DNA of 64,000 bases, taken from assembly GCF_000204055.1 (NCBI RefSeq), contig NW_006768765.1, forward strand, positions 3,648,173-3,712,172, given 5' to 3'. Origin of the DNA: Melampsora larici-populina 98AG31 (lineage: Eukaryota > Basidiomycota > Pucciniomycetes > Pucciniales > Melampsoraceae). Below are positions 22,301 to 31,759 of the stretch, one piece after another. Each line of letters opens with the position of its first letter. Positions within the stretch are counted from its first letter, which is position 1. The notes under the pieces are model-generated. The model worked only from the letters and a program-made list of their open reading frames with translations, was not told where the DNA came from and ran no database searches. Made by a program: the position numbers and the translations under genes.

Positions 22301-24366
22301 AACACGGACTTGCCCAATAGGACGATGTTTGAAGACGACATCGCCGACGGGCCACCTGGTTTTTCTGCGCCATTATCAGCGCAACCCATGGAGACATTCA
22401 TGGCGATGTCAACGCGATTTGGTTTGGAAGAGCCTTTTCAGGCGTTTGCGTTGTACCAAGCGGAGGTAAATTCACCTCCCCTCACTGTCGGAATCAGAGT
22501 GTCGCCAAAATAGATCAATACTGACGTTAATCTATTTTATATGCCTTTACATCCGACGGGATATCCATTGTCAAGGTCAATGGCTATGACCACCGCCACT
22601 TAGCTCAAGCCACGGCCAATTCGAAGCTCCTGATGGAGCTTGGACGTGTCAACAGCAAGATTGACACGTTAAACGGCCAATTGGCCACCATCACAGAGGC
22701 AGTCATTGCCCTCACGCGAGCTCCACTTCCCGCACCAGGTCCAGGTGCCACTGGAGTGGTGGAACATGGCCCACTGGGCGACTCTTCCGGTGGGGGAAAG
22801 TGGGTAGCAAGCGCGAAACTCACGGTATACACACTCATCGCATTTGTACTCAACCGCAATGTTCCCACACGTAGCTGACCTTTCCCTTTTTTTTACTTTC
22901 AGGGCGTCATTAATCCCTTGGCACTCAAGCTTCTGTTTTCCCCTCTACTCGAAGCCTATACAGCTATCGAAACTCGGGCAGAAGGGTATCTGCCCAATTC
23001 ATTGTTTAATACAATCAAGGTAAGTCACACGACGGTCATGTGATTGTTTGCTGAACTGATGCCGACATCCTCGCTATCCCCCTCACGATAGAAAAAGGTT
23101 GTGAAAGAAGGCGCTGCCTTTGCAGAGGAGCACCTTCCCGTCCAGGTCCTTGGCGTGGAAGACGCCAGCGACACCCAAGCGTACACCAGAGCGCTGAAAG
23201 GCGCGGGGAAACAAGCCAGAGAAAAGCTACATAACGTGGTATGTTCCAACCTTTGATATTATGTACCAACAAAGTGCTAACACTGCCAGCATTAAAGAGG
23301 TTCCCAGATGGGAATATGGGTCCTAGTGATCAGATTCCCATTCTGCTACTGTTACACAGTTCCATCAATATTTCCTGAGTAGCCATTGTGATATATGTAG
23401 TCAATATTTTGAAATGTGTGTCTCAATCTGAACAAAGTTACAGCATGTATTACACATGATTTTCTTATCTAGATGAGCAGATAACTGAGCGGACCTGTAT
23501 GTAGCTGATAGCTAAGGATTTATTCAGATGTTTGCACATATGTAGTGTATGCTTTATGGCTCAGATGTGCAGTGCAAGATGATTTGATGCTCCATTCTTC
23601 TCTCAATGATATTCCCAGCCTAGGTCATGTTCCGACCAGGGAACCTATTTAATGCTGGCAGTGTAACGGACACCGCAGCTCTTGGTAGGCATCCACGATC
23701 CTAAAACGAAAGAGGTTGTTGATACTGCAGTCCCCGCCATCAAAGACATGGTTCAACGAGTATGTACATGTATTTCGCTTATGCCCGAATAAAGTACAGA
23801 ACTTGATACATGGTCACATGTTCAATTTCAGGTGGCCGTTAGGTGTGGTATAGCAGGTGAGAAGGCAGAAATCGAAGCCGTGTGGGCGGCCACCGATTCA
23901 CCAACTCGAGGTCGAATTGCCTACCTGGTGAGCACTGTGATTCCATATTTTATTTATGCTAATATGGCTGATGCTTGGTTTTCTGGCTCAGCGTCGAGAA
24001 GCCGCGCGCCTGGTGCTCAAGGGAGGCCGAGGTTGTGAATCCATCTGGGCTGTAGTGGATAAGAAACTATCCCAGTTGCGACTGAAGCGGAACAGTGACT
24101 ATACTACTGCGTCAGTGAATACATAAGCTTGTGGATTGTCAAGCATAATGAAAAGCTTACACCCATTCAACCACAGCTTTTACCAAATTATATTCGACGA
24201 GGATGTCAAATATTTTGACGGAAATATTTGGTTCAAAGATTTGAAAGCTCGCGAACCGAAAGTTACGTTGGACATGCCTTCCGAGGAGGCCATCCTGGCG
24301 CGAATGGCTGGACACATGGGCAATGGAATCCCTGGTGGAACAAACTTCCTTCAACCAGGAATTTAA
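10368..24366 (+). CDS. 565-aa disordered/helical accessory protein, split by an LTR element
   Basis: Exons: 10368-10392, 10445-10528, 10600-10603 continuing at 21736-21815, 21878-21982, 22065-22465, 22576-22824, 22903-23019, 23092-23238, 23679-23759, 23832-23927, 23992-24110, 24177-24366. They total 1698 nt, exactly 566 codons. Exons 2 and 3 are both 84 nt, both phase 1, and encode related 28-residue units (LDLPDGL..PSQ and LDLSDAL..PSQ, each ending NG-I/L-S). Exon 5 is polar and Arg/Ser/Asn-rich; later exons are helical (NSKIDTLNGQLATITEAV; EGYLPNSLFNTIKKKVVKEG; ESIWAVVDKKLSQLRLKRNS). No known domain was recognised. The retrotransposon sits 4 nt after the start of exon 3, so this allele is broken. 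The intact frame elsewhere says the break is recent. Confidence 0.7.
10604..12233 (+). repeat. 5' LTR (1630 bp)
   Basis: TG...CA ends. It matches 20115-21731 almost base for base but has 13 extra bases (TATGGGATCAATT) near its start. A TATATATA box at 11775-11782 is the likely core promoter. The ORF-like stretches inside both LTRs are the same non-coding sequence. Confidence 0.93.
12237..12258 (+). promoter_or_regulatory. Primer binding site
   Basis: TGGTGACTCTGCCCGGGCTT, three bases after the left LTR. It starts with TGG, the complement of a tRNA CCA end, and reads like the complement of a tRNA acceptor and T arm. The tRNA species was not determined. Confidence 0.7.
12486..18904 (+). pseudogene. 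Gypsy gag-pol, broken once between RT and RNase H
   Basis: I start at ATG 12486, not the earlier TTG. The first frame runs to 16859: a proline-rich and charged N-terminus, Gag helices, a Q/N-rich region, the CCHC knuckle CVYCNTEGHTVGRC (near residue 576), protease ALVDSGSQISII (near 919) and reverse transcriptase with YGLGDIMGGYD and IFIDDGG (near 1379). Just before 16859 a 19-bp unit is tandemly duplicated, adding a frameshift, and about 60 bases later some sequence seems missing (around 16918). The frame reopens at 16925 with RNase H (ILAVDSSHIAAGG), the HHCC finger (ELGH..CEICRKK) and integrase with SLDAIHI, TVDGGSEFKG and SEGMVERGHKD as D, D and E, ending at 18904. Otherwise it is undamaged, in line with the similar LTRs. 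No chromodomain was seen. Confidence 0.88.
18905..19132. other. AT-rich spacer between convergent genes
   Basis: Runs of A (notably 19110-19132) and short AT-rich words separate the pol stop from the antisense gene stop. It could serve as the termination zone for both transcripts. Confidence 0.5.
19133..20030 (-). CDS. Antisense spliced Zn2Cys6-type protein carried by the retrotransposon
   Basis: Exons 20030-19907 and 19791-19133, joined across a 114-nt GTAAGT...TAATAG intron, give 783 nt or 260 aa, exactly in frame. Cysteines at residues 13, 16, 23, 31, 34 and 41 fit C-x2-C-x6-C-x7-C-x2-C-x6-C, the spacing of the fungal Gal4-type binuclear zinc cluster; a proline lies in the loop before the fourth cysteine. 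The usual basic residues between cysteines 2 and 3 are mostly absent (only R17), so DNA binding may be weak. A Pro/Asn/Ser/Thr-rich linker follows, then a helical block near residues 120-200 (WKTDYITYQNWHSWRILDD onward). The gene runs against pol and starts 85 bp inside the 3' LTR, which may supply its promoter. Antisense genes in this position occur in some plant Gypsy lineages; I know of no fungal case. Confidence 0.72.
20097..20114 (+). promoter_or_regulatory. Polypurine tract
   Basis: TTTGGAAGAAGAGGAGGA, immediately before the right LTR, is the expected primer site for plus-strand DNA synthesis. Confidence 0.8.
20115..21731 (+). repeat. 3' LTR (1617 bp)
   Basis: Begins TGTGGTGATC, ends TTCTACA and is followed by the GCGG duplication. 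It is nearly identical to the left LTR. Confidence 0.93.
22176..22205. repeat. 30-bp palindrome inside a coding exon
   Basis: A perfect 14-bp stem (ATCTGTTGTCTCGA with TCGAGACAACAGAT) around a 2-base centre, within exon 5 of the 565-aa gene. In protein it encodes a Ser/Arg/Asp-rich stretch. Confidence 0.85.
23281..23663. mobile_element. 383-bp MITE, CACTG termini, copy 2, on an intron branch point
   Basis: Same family and length as 1789-2171, with the 3-bp duplication TAA (23278-23280 and 23664-23666). It lies in the intron 23239-23678 of the 565-aa gene. Removing it leaves a 54-nt intron in which the duplicated TAA is the core of a GCTAAC branch-site match 12-16 nt before the acceptor CGCAG. 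Both flanks keep a branch-like word (GCTAAC on the left, TGTAAC on the right). Confidence 0.9.
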
Positions 24367-24539
24367 AAGCGCTAATCTAAAGATTGTATTAGACATATGA
24401 TTTCTTATTTACATATTTAATCAATGCGAATTCGTAGTTCCTATTACTTTGCGTCTTATTTCATCTGAGAGTTGTCGCGGTGCTGTGTGAATTTCCAAGC
24501 GTGATTCATTCAGGATAAATCTCCCTGCAAGGTTAGCTG

Positions 24540-24990
24540 AGCCGAAGTGAGCAGGTGGCTGGTGCGGAAAGCTGCGCCCAGCCACCTGATACCTGGCGCC
24601 CCGCATCGGATGTCCGCAACCTGGGTCGGAACGGGGCTGCGTGCCAGTGCCCCGAATGCAATCTGCCTCGGGCCATGACCCAGCTGGCCGTCTGCGGTCG
24701 TATTACAGCCGACCTGCTGCTGGCTCATGGCCGCATGCACGCGCCTGCCGAGCTTGCCTGCAGGCCGTCATGAGCCAACGAGTTTGGCTCCAGGCGGTCA
24801 TAAGCTAACTGACGGTCTTAAGCCTGTTTGCAGACGCCAGCGGGCGCGAACATCGTCGGCTGCAGGCGGGCTCAGCAGGCGGCTGACAGTTGTCAGCCGT
24901 GAGGCCCAACGGGAGACGGCCTGCCCCTCTGCAATGGTTGGCCGTCTGCCGCCGGCCTGGCTGGCCCGTCTGTAGACGGCTGGACACCTC
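24540..24990. repeat. GC-rich block, right
   Basis: Follows the stop of the 565-aa gene. It is rich in words such as GGCTGCAGGCGG, CAGGCGG, GCCGTCTG and AGACGCCAGC in both orientations, like the block at 2590-3110. Open frames here are composition artefacts. The two blocks flank the gene cluster, as subterminal regions of a transposon would, although this one lies 3.5 kb from the right terminus. Confidence 0.5.
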
Positions 24991-25297
24991 TGTGGTGTAT
25001 TCATCTGAACGTTTCATCCCTTGGCCAATCAATATTCCTCCGAAGGATGTATTCCAAACGAGATGAGTTTACTTACGACGTACCTGGCCTTTACTCAGTT
25101 CCAACAATCAAATCCAAGACTCTTCACTCTATGAGACTACCTCTATCAGTTCAGCAAGAGCATGAGCCATCCAATGACTCCAAGAGGCATTTTGCGAAAT
25201 CAGTCGATCACAAATTGATGCAATAGATCAGAAATCACTTTTAGACTAATGAACTATCTTTTTACTTCAATTTTATTTCTTTCTTATTAATTACAGA

Positions 25298-25530
25298 CTG
25301 AATCCAACAATTTTACCAAATCTACCATCAATCAACATCCATCCCAATAATCTCAGTACAAGTACAACTTCAATTGTTAATCAGAATCACAATCCGAATT
25401 CAAGTACTTCACCCACTTTAACTTTTATCAATAGTAACAATTATAACATCATCTCATTAGCATCTCCTGAAGCTGAAAGAACACCTACTACACCTACTAA
25501 TCATCATTGAACTATTGATTCACCTTATTC
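25298..25530 (+). pseudogene. Asn/Ser/Thr-rich protein fragment
   Basis: After a possible acceptor (AATTACAG) one frame reads a low-complexity Asn/Ser/Thr/Pro-rich sequence for about 70 codons, then meets a TGA; weaker low-complexity coding-like sequence continues to about 25820. It resembles linker regions of fungal regulators. No domain is present. Confidence 0.35.
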
Positions 25531-25830
25531 TAGTCCAACTCCTACAGTCATTCAATCTTATAACATTTATCATCACTTTATTCTTCTCAATCTACTCCTG
25601 CTTTACTCAAATCCACTCCAATCAATCATTTCAGTTCAGTATCTTTTTTTCAAATCTTCCCTTTCTCCTGTTTTTGAAGCTGATTCATATCTCAGCCTTC
25701 ACACCAGTCACCATTTCACCTGATCAGATGGGGTTCCATTCATCTCCTAAAAACAATTCTCAATCTCCATCAAATCATAAACAATCGAATCATAATCGGT
25801 CTAATTTCTTCATCCCATATTGATCTTACG

Positions 25831-26900
25831 TGGCACAGTACCCGATATGAAATTGCGAAATAAACTTGATCAGTTAGAAGATGTAGTCGATCTTCTCGCC
25901 ATCAATCACCAGCTACCTCGGCTCCAACTGCTTTCGCTCCCAATTATCTTGGGAACTCTTTCAATGAAGGATCTCAATCGCCTCGGCGTCATCTGATTCA
26001 ACCCTCACGTATGCGCACTAGATTTTTTTTGACATATCATAATGTAATGAAGCCAAATTGATTTGCATGTGTTACTTACTTCTTGATTTGAATGGACTAT
26101 CCTCTTTAAATGGAAAAAGATCGGTACAAGTTTGGAAGATGATAAAGCTGATTGCTTGCTTATTTGGGGTCAGAAGGTTTTAATTGATGCACAATAAGAA
26201 GTATTTTTGCTTGGTCCTTTTGCCTCTTTTACTTGGAATATGTAAGCTGACTGGCTATTGGTCATATCTTCTTTAAATTAATCAAAATATTCTCATTGAA
26301 GACATATCCTCACCTTCATTCAAACTCAATCAGAACACAATCATCTTACAATAAATCAATCAAAAGTCATATTGGGATTCATCTTCATTTTGTGGGGGGT
26401 CGATTAGCTGAAGAACCCAAAAGTGTGCCCGAGACAAGTTAACTTGAAGTTTGAGTTTGATTTCAATCCCACTTTACATATACAAATCTCATCCATCCTC
26501 ATTAAATCACACAGCAACACCATTCACTTTGGTTTCTATTTTGATTGCTTTATAAATTGGAGCATTAATCATTTCAATTATTAGAGAACTTCATGATTTA
26601 CTTATCGATGACATCTTGAACAATCTATACTCGAGTAATTTATTTTGCGTTAAGAGTTTGATCAGAAATCATCATGTAGTTTGGTGATTTTTAGCATGTT
26701 TGTTTGGAGAAATTTGATGTGATCTTTATGGATTATGATGAGGATGAGGATGAGGATGAGGATGATGTGAGTCTGGGAGAATTAACCACATGTTTTTAAC
26801 CTATAACGACTCAAGTGAATTGTCTACATACTTTAAAGATCTAAAGAGATACCGGACCAACGAGAAACTGAGAGGCAAGTAAATGGTAGTAGATCAGGAC
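25831..26900. other. Unassigned AT-rich sequence
   Basis: No supportable gene. A GATGAG microsatellite-like run lies at about 26732-26764. Several coding-like fragments without continuity suggest an old, degraded gene. Confidence 0.4.
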
Positions 26901-27640
26901 AAGAAAATGGATCATCGGAAGTGAGATCAACTGTTGAAAGGCCTGGTAAGGATTTGAATGTTGAATTTTGGCCAACTCAATAGCTCTCTGTTGTTGCTGT
27001 TCATATAACACATTTNNNNNNNNNNNNNNNNNNNNNNNNNNNNNNNNNNNNNNNNNNNNNNNNNNNNNNNNNNNNNNNNNNNNNNNNNNNNNNNNNNNNN
27101 NNNNNNNNNNNNNNNAAGGTTGCTGAGAATGAGAATTAGCCTGATGATAGACAGGAGCTGAGCTTTGAAGATTTGAAGGAGTGAGAGTAGTTGGAAGAGG
27201 CTGAGCAGGAATAAATTCCGAACCAGGTGGTACTGCAAATGAAAATTTTCCTTCATCTTCTTCATAATATCGAGGATTCTGATCTTGTACCTGAGCAGTG
27301 ATTGGTGTACATACAAGTACACGAAGCTGATGTTCTAGGTCTTGAAGCGGTCATAGTGCGGCAATCAGATGTACCACCGCCCTCATCTTGCTCAGCTTGA
27401 TTCATGAGACAACATGAAGAATGGTGAAAATTGATTGATTAGATTGAGTAGTGATTTGAAGAGTAAAAGGCAATTTGATTGTTGAATGTTGATTCCAATT
27501 GTTATTGTTGATGTTGATTTGATGGAATGGAATGGATTGATGGTGATCAATAAATGTAGGTTCCGAAGTTGAAGAGACAAATGAGATTAAATCAGATGAT
27601 ACATACAGAAAGCTCCAATTGTCGACGTTTGCGAGAGGTA
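26900..27640 (-). pseudogene. Gln/Asn-rich regulator-like remnant spanning the assembly gap
   Basis: Read on the minus strand, frames show an Asn/Gln/His-rich block (about 27570-27430), then at about 27300-27116 a block containing DQNPRYYEEDEGKFSFAVPP and a Pro/Ser/Gln-rich tail. Beyond the gap comes LYEQQQQRAIELAKIQ (about 27010-26950). These look like parts of one regulatory protein, but frames change between blocks and no domain is recognised. The 100 N at 27016-27115 hide part of it. Confidence 0.35.
27016..27115. other. Assembly gap (100 N)
   Basis: Exactly 100 unknown bases, the usual placeholder for a scaffold join of unknown size. The span of the large element across it is therefore uncertain. 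Confidence 1.
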
Positions 27641-27783
27641 CCTAGAATCAGATCCATTACCGCCAAAAATTTAACTGGGTCAGCTGTGTCTGTTCTGATT
27701 GTATTCGATTTATGAGCTTCCTTTGAACATGAGAATTACAAATATCTTCAAAGGCCCATATGATTATGTAGTTGCATTTTACT

Positions 27784-28200
27784 TTAAATACATAAACGAA
27801 GAGATTTTATAACTTTGAAATATGTACAACAGATAAAGATGTAAAGAAAGAAGAAAGGCCAATGAGCTTGGATAAAGGTGTACAAACGAGAAAGGAAGTA
27901 CAATTCATAAAGGTCTAATCCATCATTATATTTGACTCTTGCTTCACAACTTGTTTCAAAAACCTGATAGCCAAAAGTTAAAACAAAAAATAAAAAAGGT
28001 AAGTTCACGTTCTCATGAATCACATATATAGTTGTCTTTACTTGATTCAATTCTTTGACTTGATTCTGAATAATTAAAGGTTTTGGTTTTGATAGGTAGT
28101 TTCTTTGTCCGGTTTGATTTAATGAATGATTTTTTAGGTGATGGTGATGAATCAAGTTGATGAATTTGAAGTTGAGTTTGTGTTTTGGGTCAGTAGGGTT
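27784..28200 (-). other. Coding-like minus-strand remnant
   Basis: His/Lys/Asn-rich frames with a possible GTGAAC...TATCAG intron. No domain, clear start or clear end. Possibly the 3' part of the regulator-like remnant next to it. Confidence 0.2.
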
Positions 28201-28232
28201 GGATTATAGTCACTGTGTCTGTGTGGCAGTCT

Positions 28233-28299
28233 CTCGACGACAAGCGCACACGGACTCCCTTTGAGGCACAAAGGCGACTCGTGTGCGCTTGCCGACGAG
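28233..28299. repeat. 67-bp inverted repeat
   Basis: Arms of about 30 bp (CTCGACGACAAGCGCACACG... with its complement ending GCCGACGAG) match at about 25 positions around a 7-base loop. It is GC-rich in an AT-rich setting, about 215 bp inside the right terminus. Confidence 0.7.
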
Positions 28300-28513
28300 C
28301 AAACATTAGACAAACACGGTGAGTAGAACAAAATAAAGGAAACATATAAATGTAAAACAAAGCAAGTCTGAAGGTCTGAGGATTATCCTGAGGCTCAATG
28401 GCTTCTGCTCAATCGCTCGTCCAGTGATCCATCTCTCAGTAATTGCTGAGTGGCATACTCAGTAGTGGAACTGACTCGAAGTAAGGTTGGAACAAAGTCA
28501 AAGCAAATCAAGT

Positions 28514-28559
28514 CATTCTACCCTTCTCGACGTCGAGAAGGGAGGTGGTGGACGCAGTG
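28514..28559 (-). repeat. Right 46-bp terminal inverted repeat
   Basis: Reverse complement of 2460-2505 with one mismatch; its inner 22 bp (28521-28542) form a perfect palindrome, CCCTTCTCGAC-GTCGAGAAGGG. Followed by TAT. Confidence 0.9.
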
Positions 28560-29564
28560 TATACCTGCCCCTGTATTCACAGATGAAGACTATCATCATG
28601 TAAATTGGATGAGTTATTAAGCTTTTAAGAAAAAAACAGATAGAAACCAATTCCTGCACTGTAAGAAAGAATTTGAAAATTGATTACCTTCAGACTGCAT
28701 TACTTTCCACACTGCTTCTCCTTAGATCTTGCCTGTATGAATTGTAATTGGAGATGTAATTGTTGATCACATATGAACAGCTAGATCTGGAAGTGTCCTT
28801 TGAGCTTTGGAGATGATGGAGAAGCATATGGGAGGAATTATCATGAAATTAAATCCATATGGATGAGAATGTAATTTGATAATAATTTTGGCCATTTGTT
28901 GATTCAAATCATTCCCTAAGGTCAAAAAGCTGAAAACACATTATTATACATATCCAATTCATATAGAAAGATACACAGACACTTCAGGGAAAAAAATGTG
29001 GAGACATATGTGGCAGAAATGGATATTAACTTTATTCCATATGTATATCTCTGTGGTTCAAAGCAGACCATTCTTCCTTATAGTACAACAATAGCTTTTC
29101 TTGATCCATGTTTTTTCTTTGAAAGCTGAAAAACTCATCCAATTTATGTGATGAAATTTGGTGAACTGTATTTCATTGATGTGCAAATACAAGAGCAGGT
29201 GTGTTCAAATTTACAATGTCATATGATGACATTGGGATTTTGGTGGTATGACAGGAAAATGATCCCACAGAGAAATTATGTTGAGATTATCATGAGCCCA
29301 TATTGAGAATTTGTTGAGAATATGTTGAAGTTCTGGTGCTCCCTGGCCTTCCAGTGGCTAGTAGCTGGGGGTGTGGAGGTTGTGCCCAACTACTCGCAGG
29401 TCTGGTTAAATGAATAAAATTCAAATACAACTTGAGTTTGGCCATCTGGGAAAAGATATGGATGTGCCATCATATAAAGTTGAATCTGGCTTGCAAAAAC
29501 TTTAGCTGAATTCCCTCATACACAATTAAATTGACCTGTCTCCTTATCAGACTGTCTTTTATGA
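28560..29564. other. Unassigned stretch
   Basis: No gene recognised. It includes the right copy of the outer inverted repeat at 29216-29263. Confidence 0.4.
29216..29263. repeat. Outer inverted repeat, right copy
   Basis: Inverse, nearly identical copy of 2405-2453, located 656 bp beyond the right CACTG terminus. Confidence 0.75.
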
Positions 29565-31725
29565 TTTCAACATGTACAGGTTCCACTAATGACAAACCTG
29601 CGCCTGAGTCTCCTCTACAACCCCACCCTCTGCGTTGGACTAGAGTAAGTGGCTCTCAAGATACATACAAAAGTCCTTGGGTCTCAAAGCTGAAAGTCAC
29701 AAAACCAAGAAAAAGTGATGGATGGGTCCATCCGCAGTGACTGCATAGAAGGCAATGGTTAACTAGCTTGTGTCCCTGTCATCAGTGACGGCGACGCCCT
29801 CAGTTTCCTTGTGAAAAAACTTGTGCTTTTCTATGTGTGGGATTTTCTGAAGCACAGTTCACACGCTCCGTGTGTTTTCAAAGAAGGCAGAACGGTTGAT
29901 AAAAGGATTTTCTGCCCGGGAAAGATGTACAACAAACAATACAACTCTAAATCTGGGGACAAAAGTAAACATCATCCGATGCATTTCTTGTGAGAATCAG
30001 TAGCCATATCTGCAGCCCTGGCAGGTTTGACCCTTACAAATCCCTATCATCTCCTGCTTTGTGATGCTTTCATGTATTTTCTAAGAATAAAACACTCGGG
30101 GTCCAGTTCAACTCGCTCAAATTTCTTGATTTTGATCTTATCGTCATTGTTTCGAATGAGACTCATGAACACGACAAAGTCCGTATTCTTTACATGCTCA
30201 AGCACTCTACCAAAGATTATCACGCGAGCATTTCTTTCTTTCGAGGACCTGAGAATCACTAAAGATTATGGGTTTTGAAGATATTTTCATGCGGGAGATG
30301 GATACAAAAGTCAATCACTGCAATCAGCTTCTTCATCGTGGATGAGCCAAGACACAAATGCAACTATGGAACATACCTTTGTAGATTTCCGTTTGATAAT
30401 TGTGGTTTAACTTCTGGGCAGCTAAGTGATTGGGAATATCTTACGGAAGTTGATGACCAGGAGAGGTTGATGTCAGAAAATATTTACCACAGTGTTACAC
30501 TACAGGGGATTTTACTTACCTTTTACCGCAATTTGCTGTTTGTAATGGCTGAACTCGGCATTCGGATCCATCTGGTTGACTAAATCCTCTCCTCGGTCTT
30601 CATCAAAGCTTGTATAAAACTTCTCAACAGAGTCTTGCAATTTGTCTGACCACCATGCTGAAAGAAAGAGCATCCAAGTTGTGAGTCTGGAGCAGCAACA
30701 TCGGACACAATAGCGACTCACAAGCTGCATTCTGAATATTCATGAACTCAAAGTCATCCGCAAAACGGAACGCCCCGGTCAAAAAGGGAGATGTCATGAA
30801 AACCATAGCAAGAAGTGTAGTTGAAAATCTGTTCATGATGGGTTTTTTTGTGGATGTGGATACAAAGAATGTGCGCAAAGAATGAGATGTTGTTCAGATG
30901 AGGACGACCAATGTTGAGCCGATGGACGACTTCCTTTTGTAGTGGTGAGTCAAGCTCATAGTAGTACAACACTCCATTCAATCTCACACTTGAAAGAAAC
31001 ATTACGAGTTAAAGCATTGCTTGACTGGTGCTTCCGACAGTCCATCAACGTTCTGAGAAAATAATTACGTATACTTTTTACGGCGCCGATCGCTTCAGAC
31101 TGCGATTTCTATAAATACTCGGAGGGTATATATCATTTACGTATGGACAATCGCCATCATCGCCGGAGCTTATGATGACTTATGTGGTAGATGCCGCTTG
31201 TGTTCCTTGCCATATGTGCCATAAGAAACTCTGACCTGTTTGCTCATGGGACACCGCCTTTTTTATCAGAGTGAGGCACTTATGTATATTTACAACACTG
31301 GTCCTGAGGTATGTATGAAAGCAGGTAGTGCATTCATCAACAAATGAAAAGCTAAGGATTGAAGACGACTTTCACTACACCTTATCAGCCAGTTCAACGC
31401 AAGTCACAAACGATTGCGGGTCACTTTCATCTCTTACCTCGACAAGTGTCACATAGCGGCACCCGGAAGTCTCCGGATAGGTTATAAGTCACGTCTCTGA
31501 CACGACATAGTCGATCGAACCGACAGAGCCTTTGAACTTTGATCCCCTTGTTCAGACGCATCTCAAAAAGATGTGTATCTATATATCTACTCGACAAGTG
31601 TGATATGACCACACCGGAACGACTGGGATTGAAAAGCTACATCTTTCAAACTTCGAGGTTATGGGCCTAGATCTGATATCATAAAGGAGCTATAAGGCTG
31701 AAGCTGACCGGATATAATGTACGTA
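29565..31725. repeat. Duplicated segment, copy A (intact)
   Basis: About 2.16 kb, similar along its length to 44554-45205 joined to 57197-58671, with scattered substitutions and small indels. It contains the secreted-protein gene 30047-30836 and about 0.9 kb upstream of it. The sequence outside both ends is unrelated between copies. Confidence 0.85.
30047..30836 (-). CDS. Small secreted protein, NTF2/SnoaL-like
   Basis: Four exons, 30836-30722, 30657-30520, 30421-30377 and 30258-30047, total 510 nt and encode 169 aa in frame. The start gives a clear signal peptide (MNRFSTTLLAMVFMTSPFLTGA). The mature part reads WWSDKLQDSVEKFYTSFDED, then QMDPNAEFSHY, later TDFVVFMSLIRNN and IKIKKFERVELDP. 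An initial helix, an asp-rich turn, a P-N/D-A-E-F strand and late beta strands are typical of the NTF2/SnoaL-like cone fold, though no catalytic set is evident. Mature cysteine content is very low. In a plant-parasitic fungus such a protein would be an effector candidate; that is inference. A paralog at 45076-57825 is disrupted. Confidence 0.68.
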
Positions 31726-31759
31726 GTGGAGTTTTGGTAGGGGCCTACCATGTCGAGGG

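Larger units (their letters stand above)
2460..28559. mobile_element. Candidate 26-kb CACTA-like DNA transposon with accessory genes
   Basis: The boundaries are a 46-bp inverted repeat with one mismatch, beginning CACTGCGTCCACCACCTCCC at both ends. Inside are a DDE-type transposase gene and three further genes packed in convergent and divergent order, all keeping good frames. Removing the nested LTR element and two MITEs leaves about 13.8 kb. CACTG termini suggest the CACTA/EnSpm group. The 3-bp flanks are TAC on the left and TAT on the right, so the target duplication is imperfect or lost. The right third (24.4-28.5 kb) holds degraded host-like sequence and an assembly gap, so it could be cargo or a chance join. 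The termini and transposase are solid observations; the single-unit reading is inference. Confidence 0.6.

Noticed and set aside
2457..28562. TAC/TAT flanks as a target duplication of the large element
   Set aside because: Only two of three bases agree, so it is not counted as evidence; the claim rests on the 46-bp inverted repeat and gene content.
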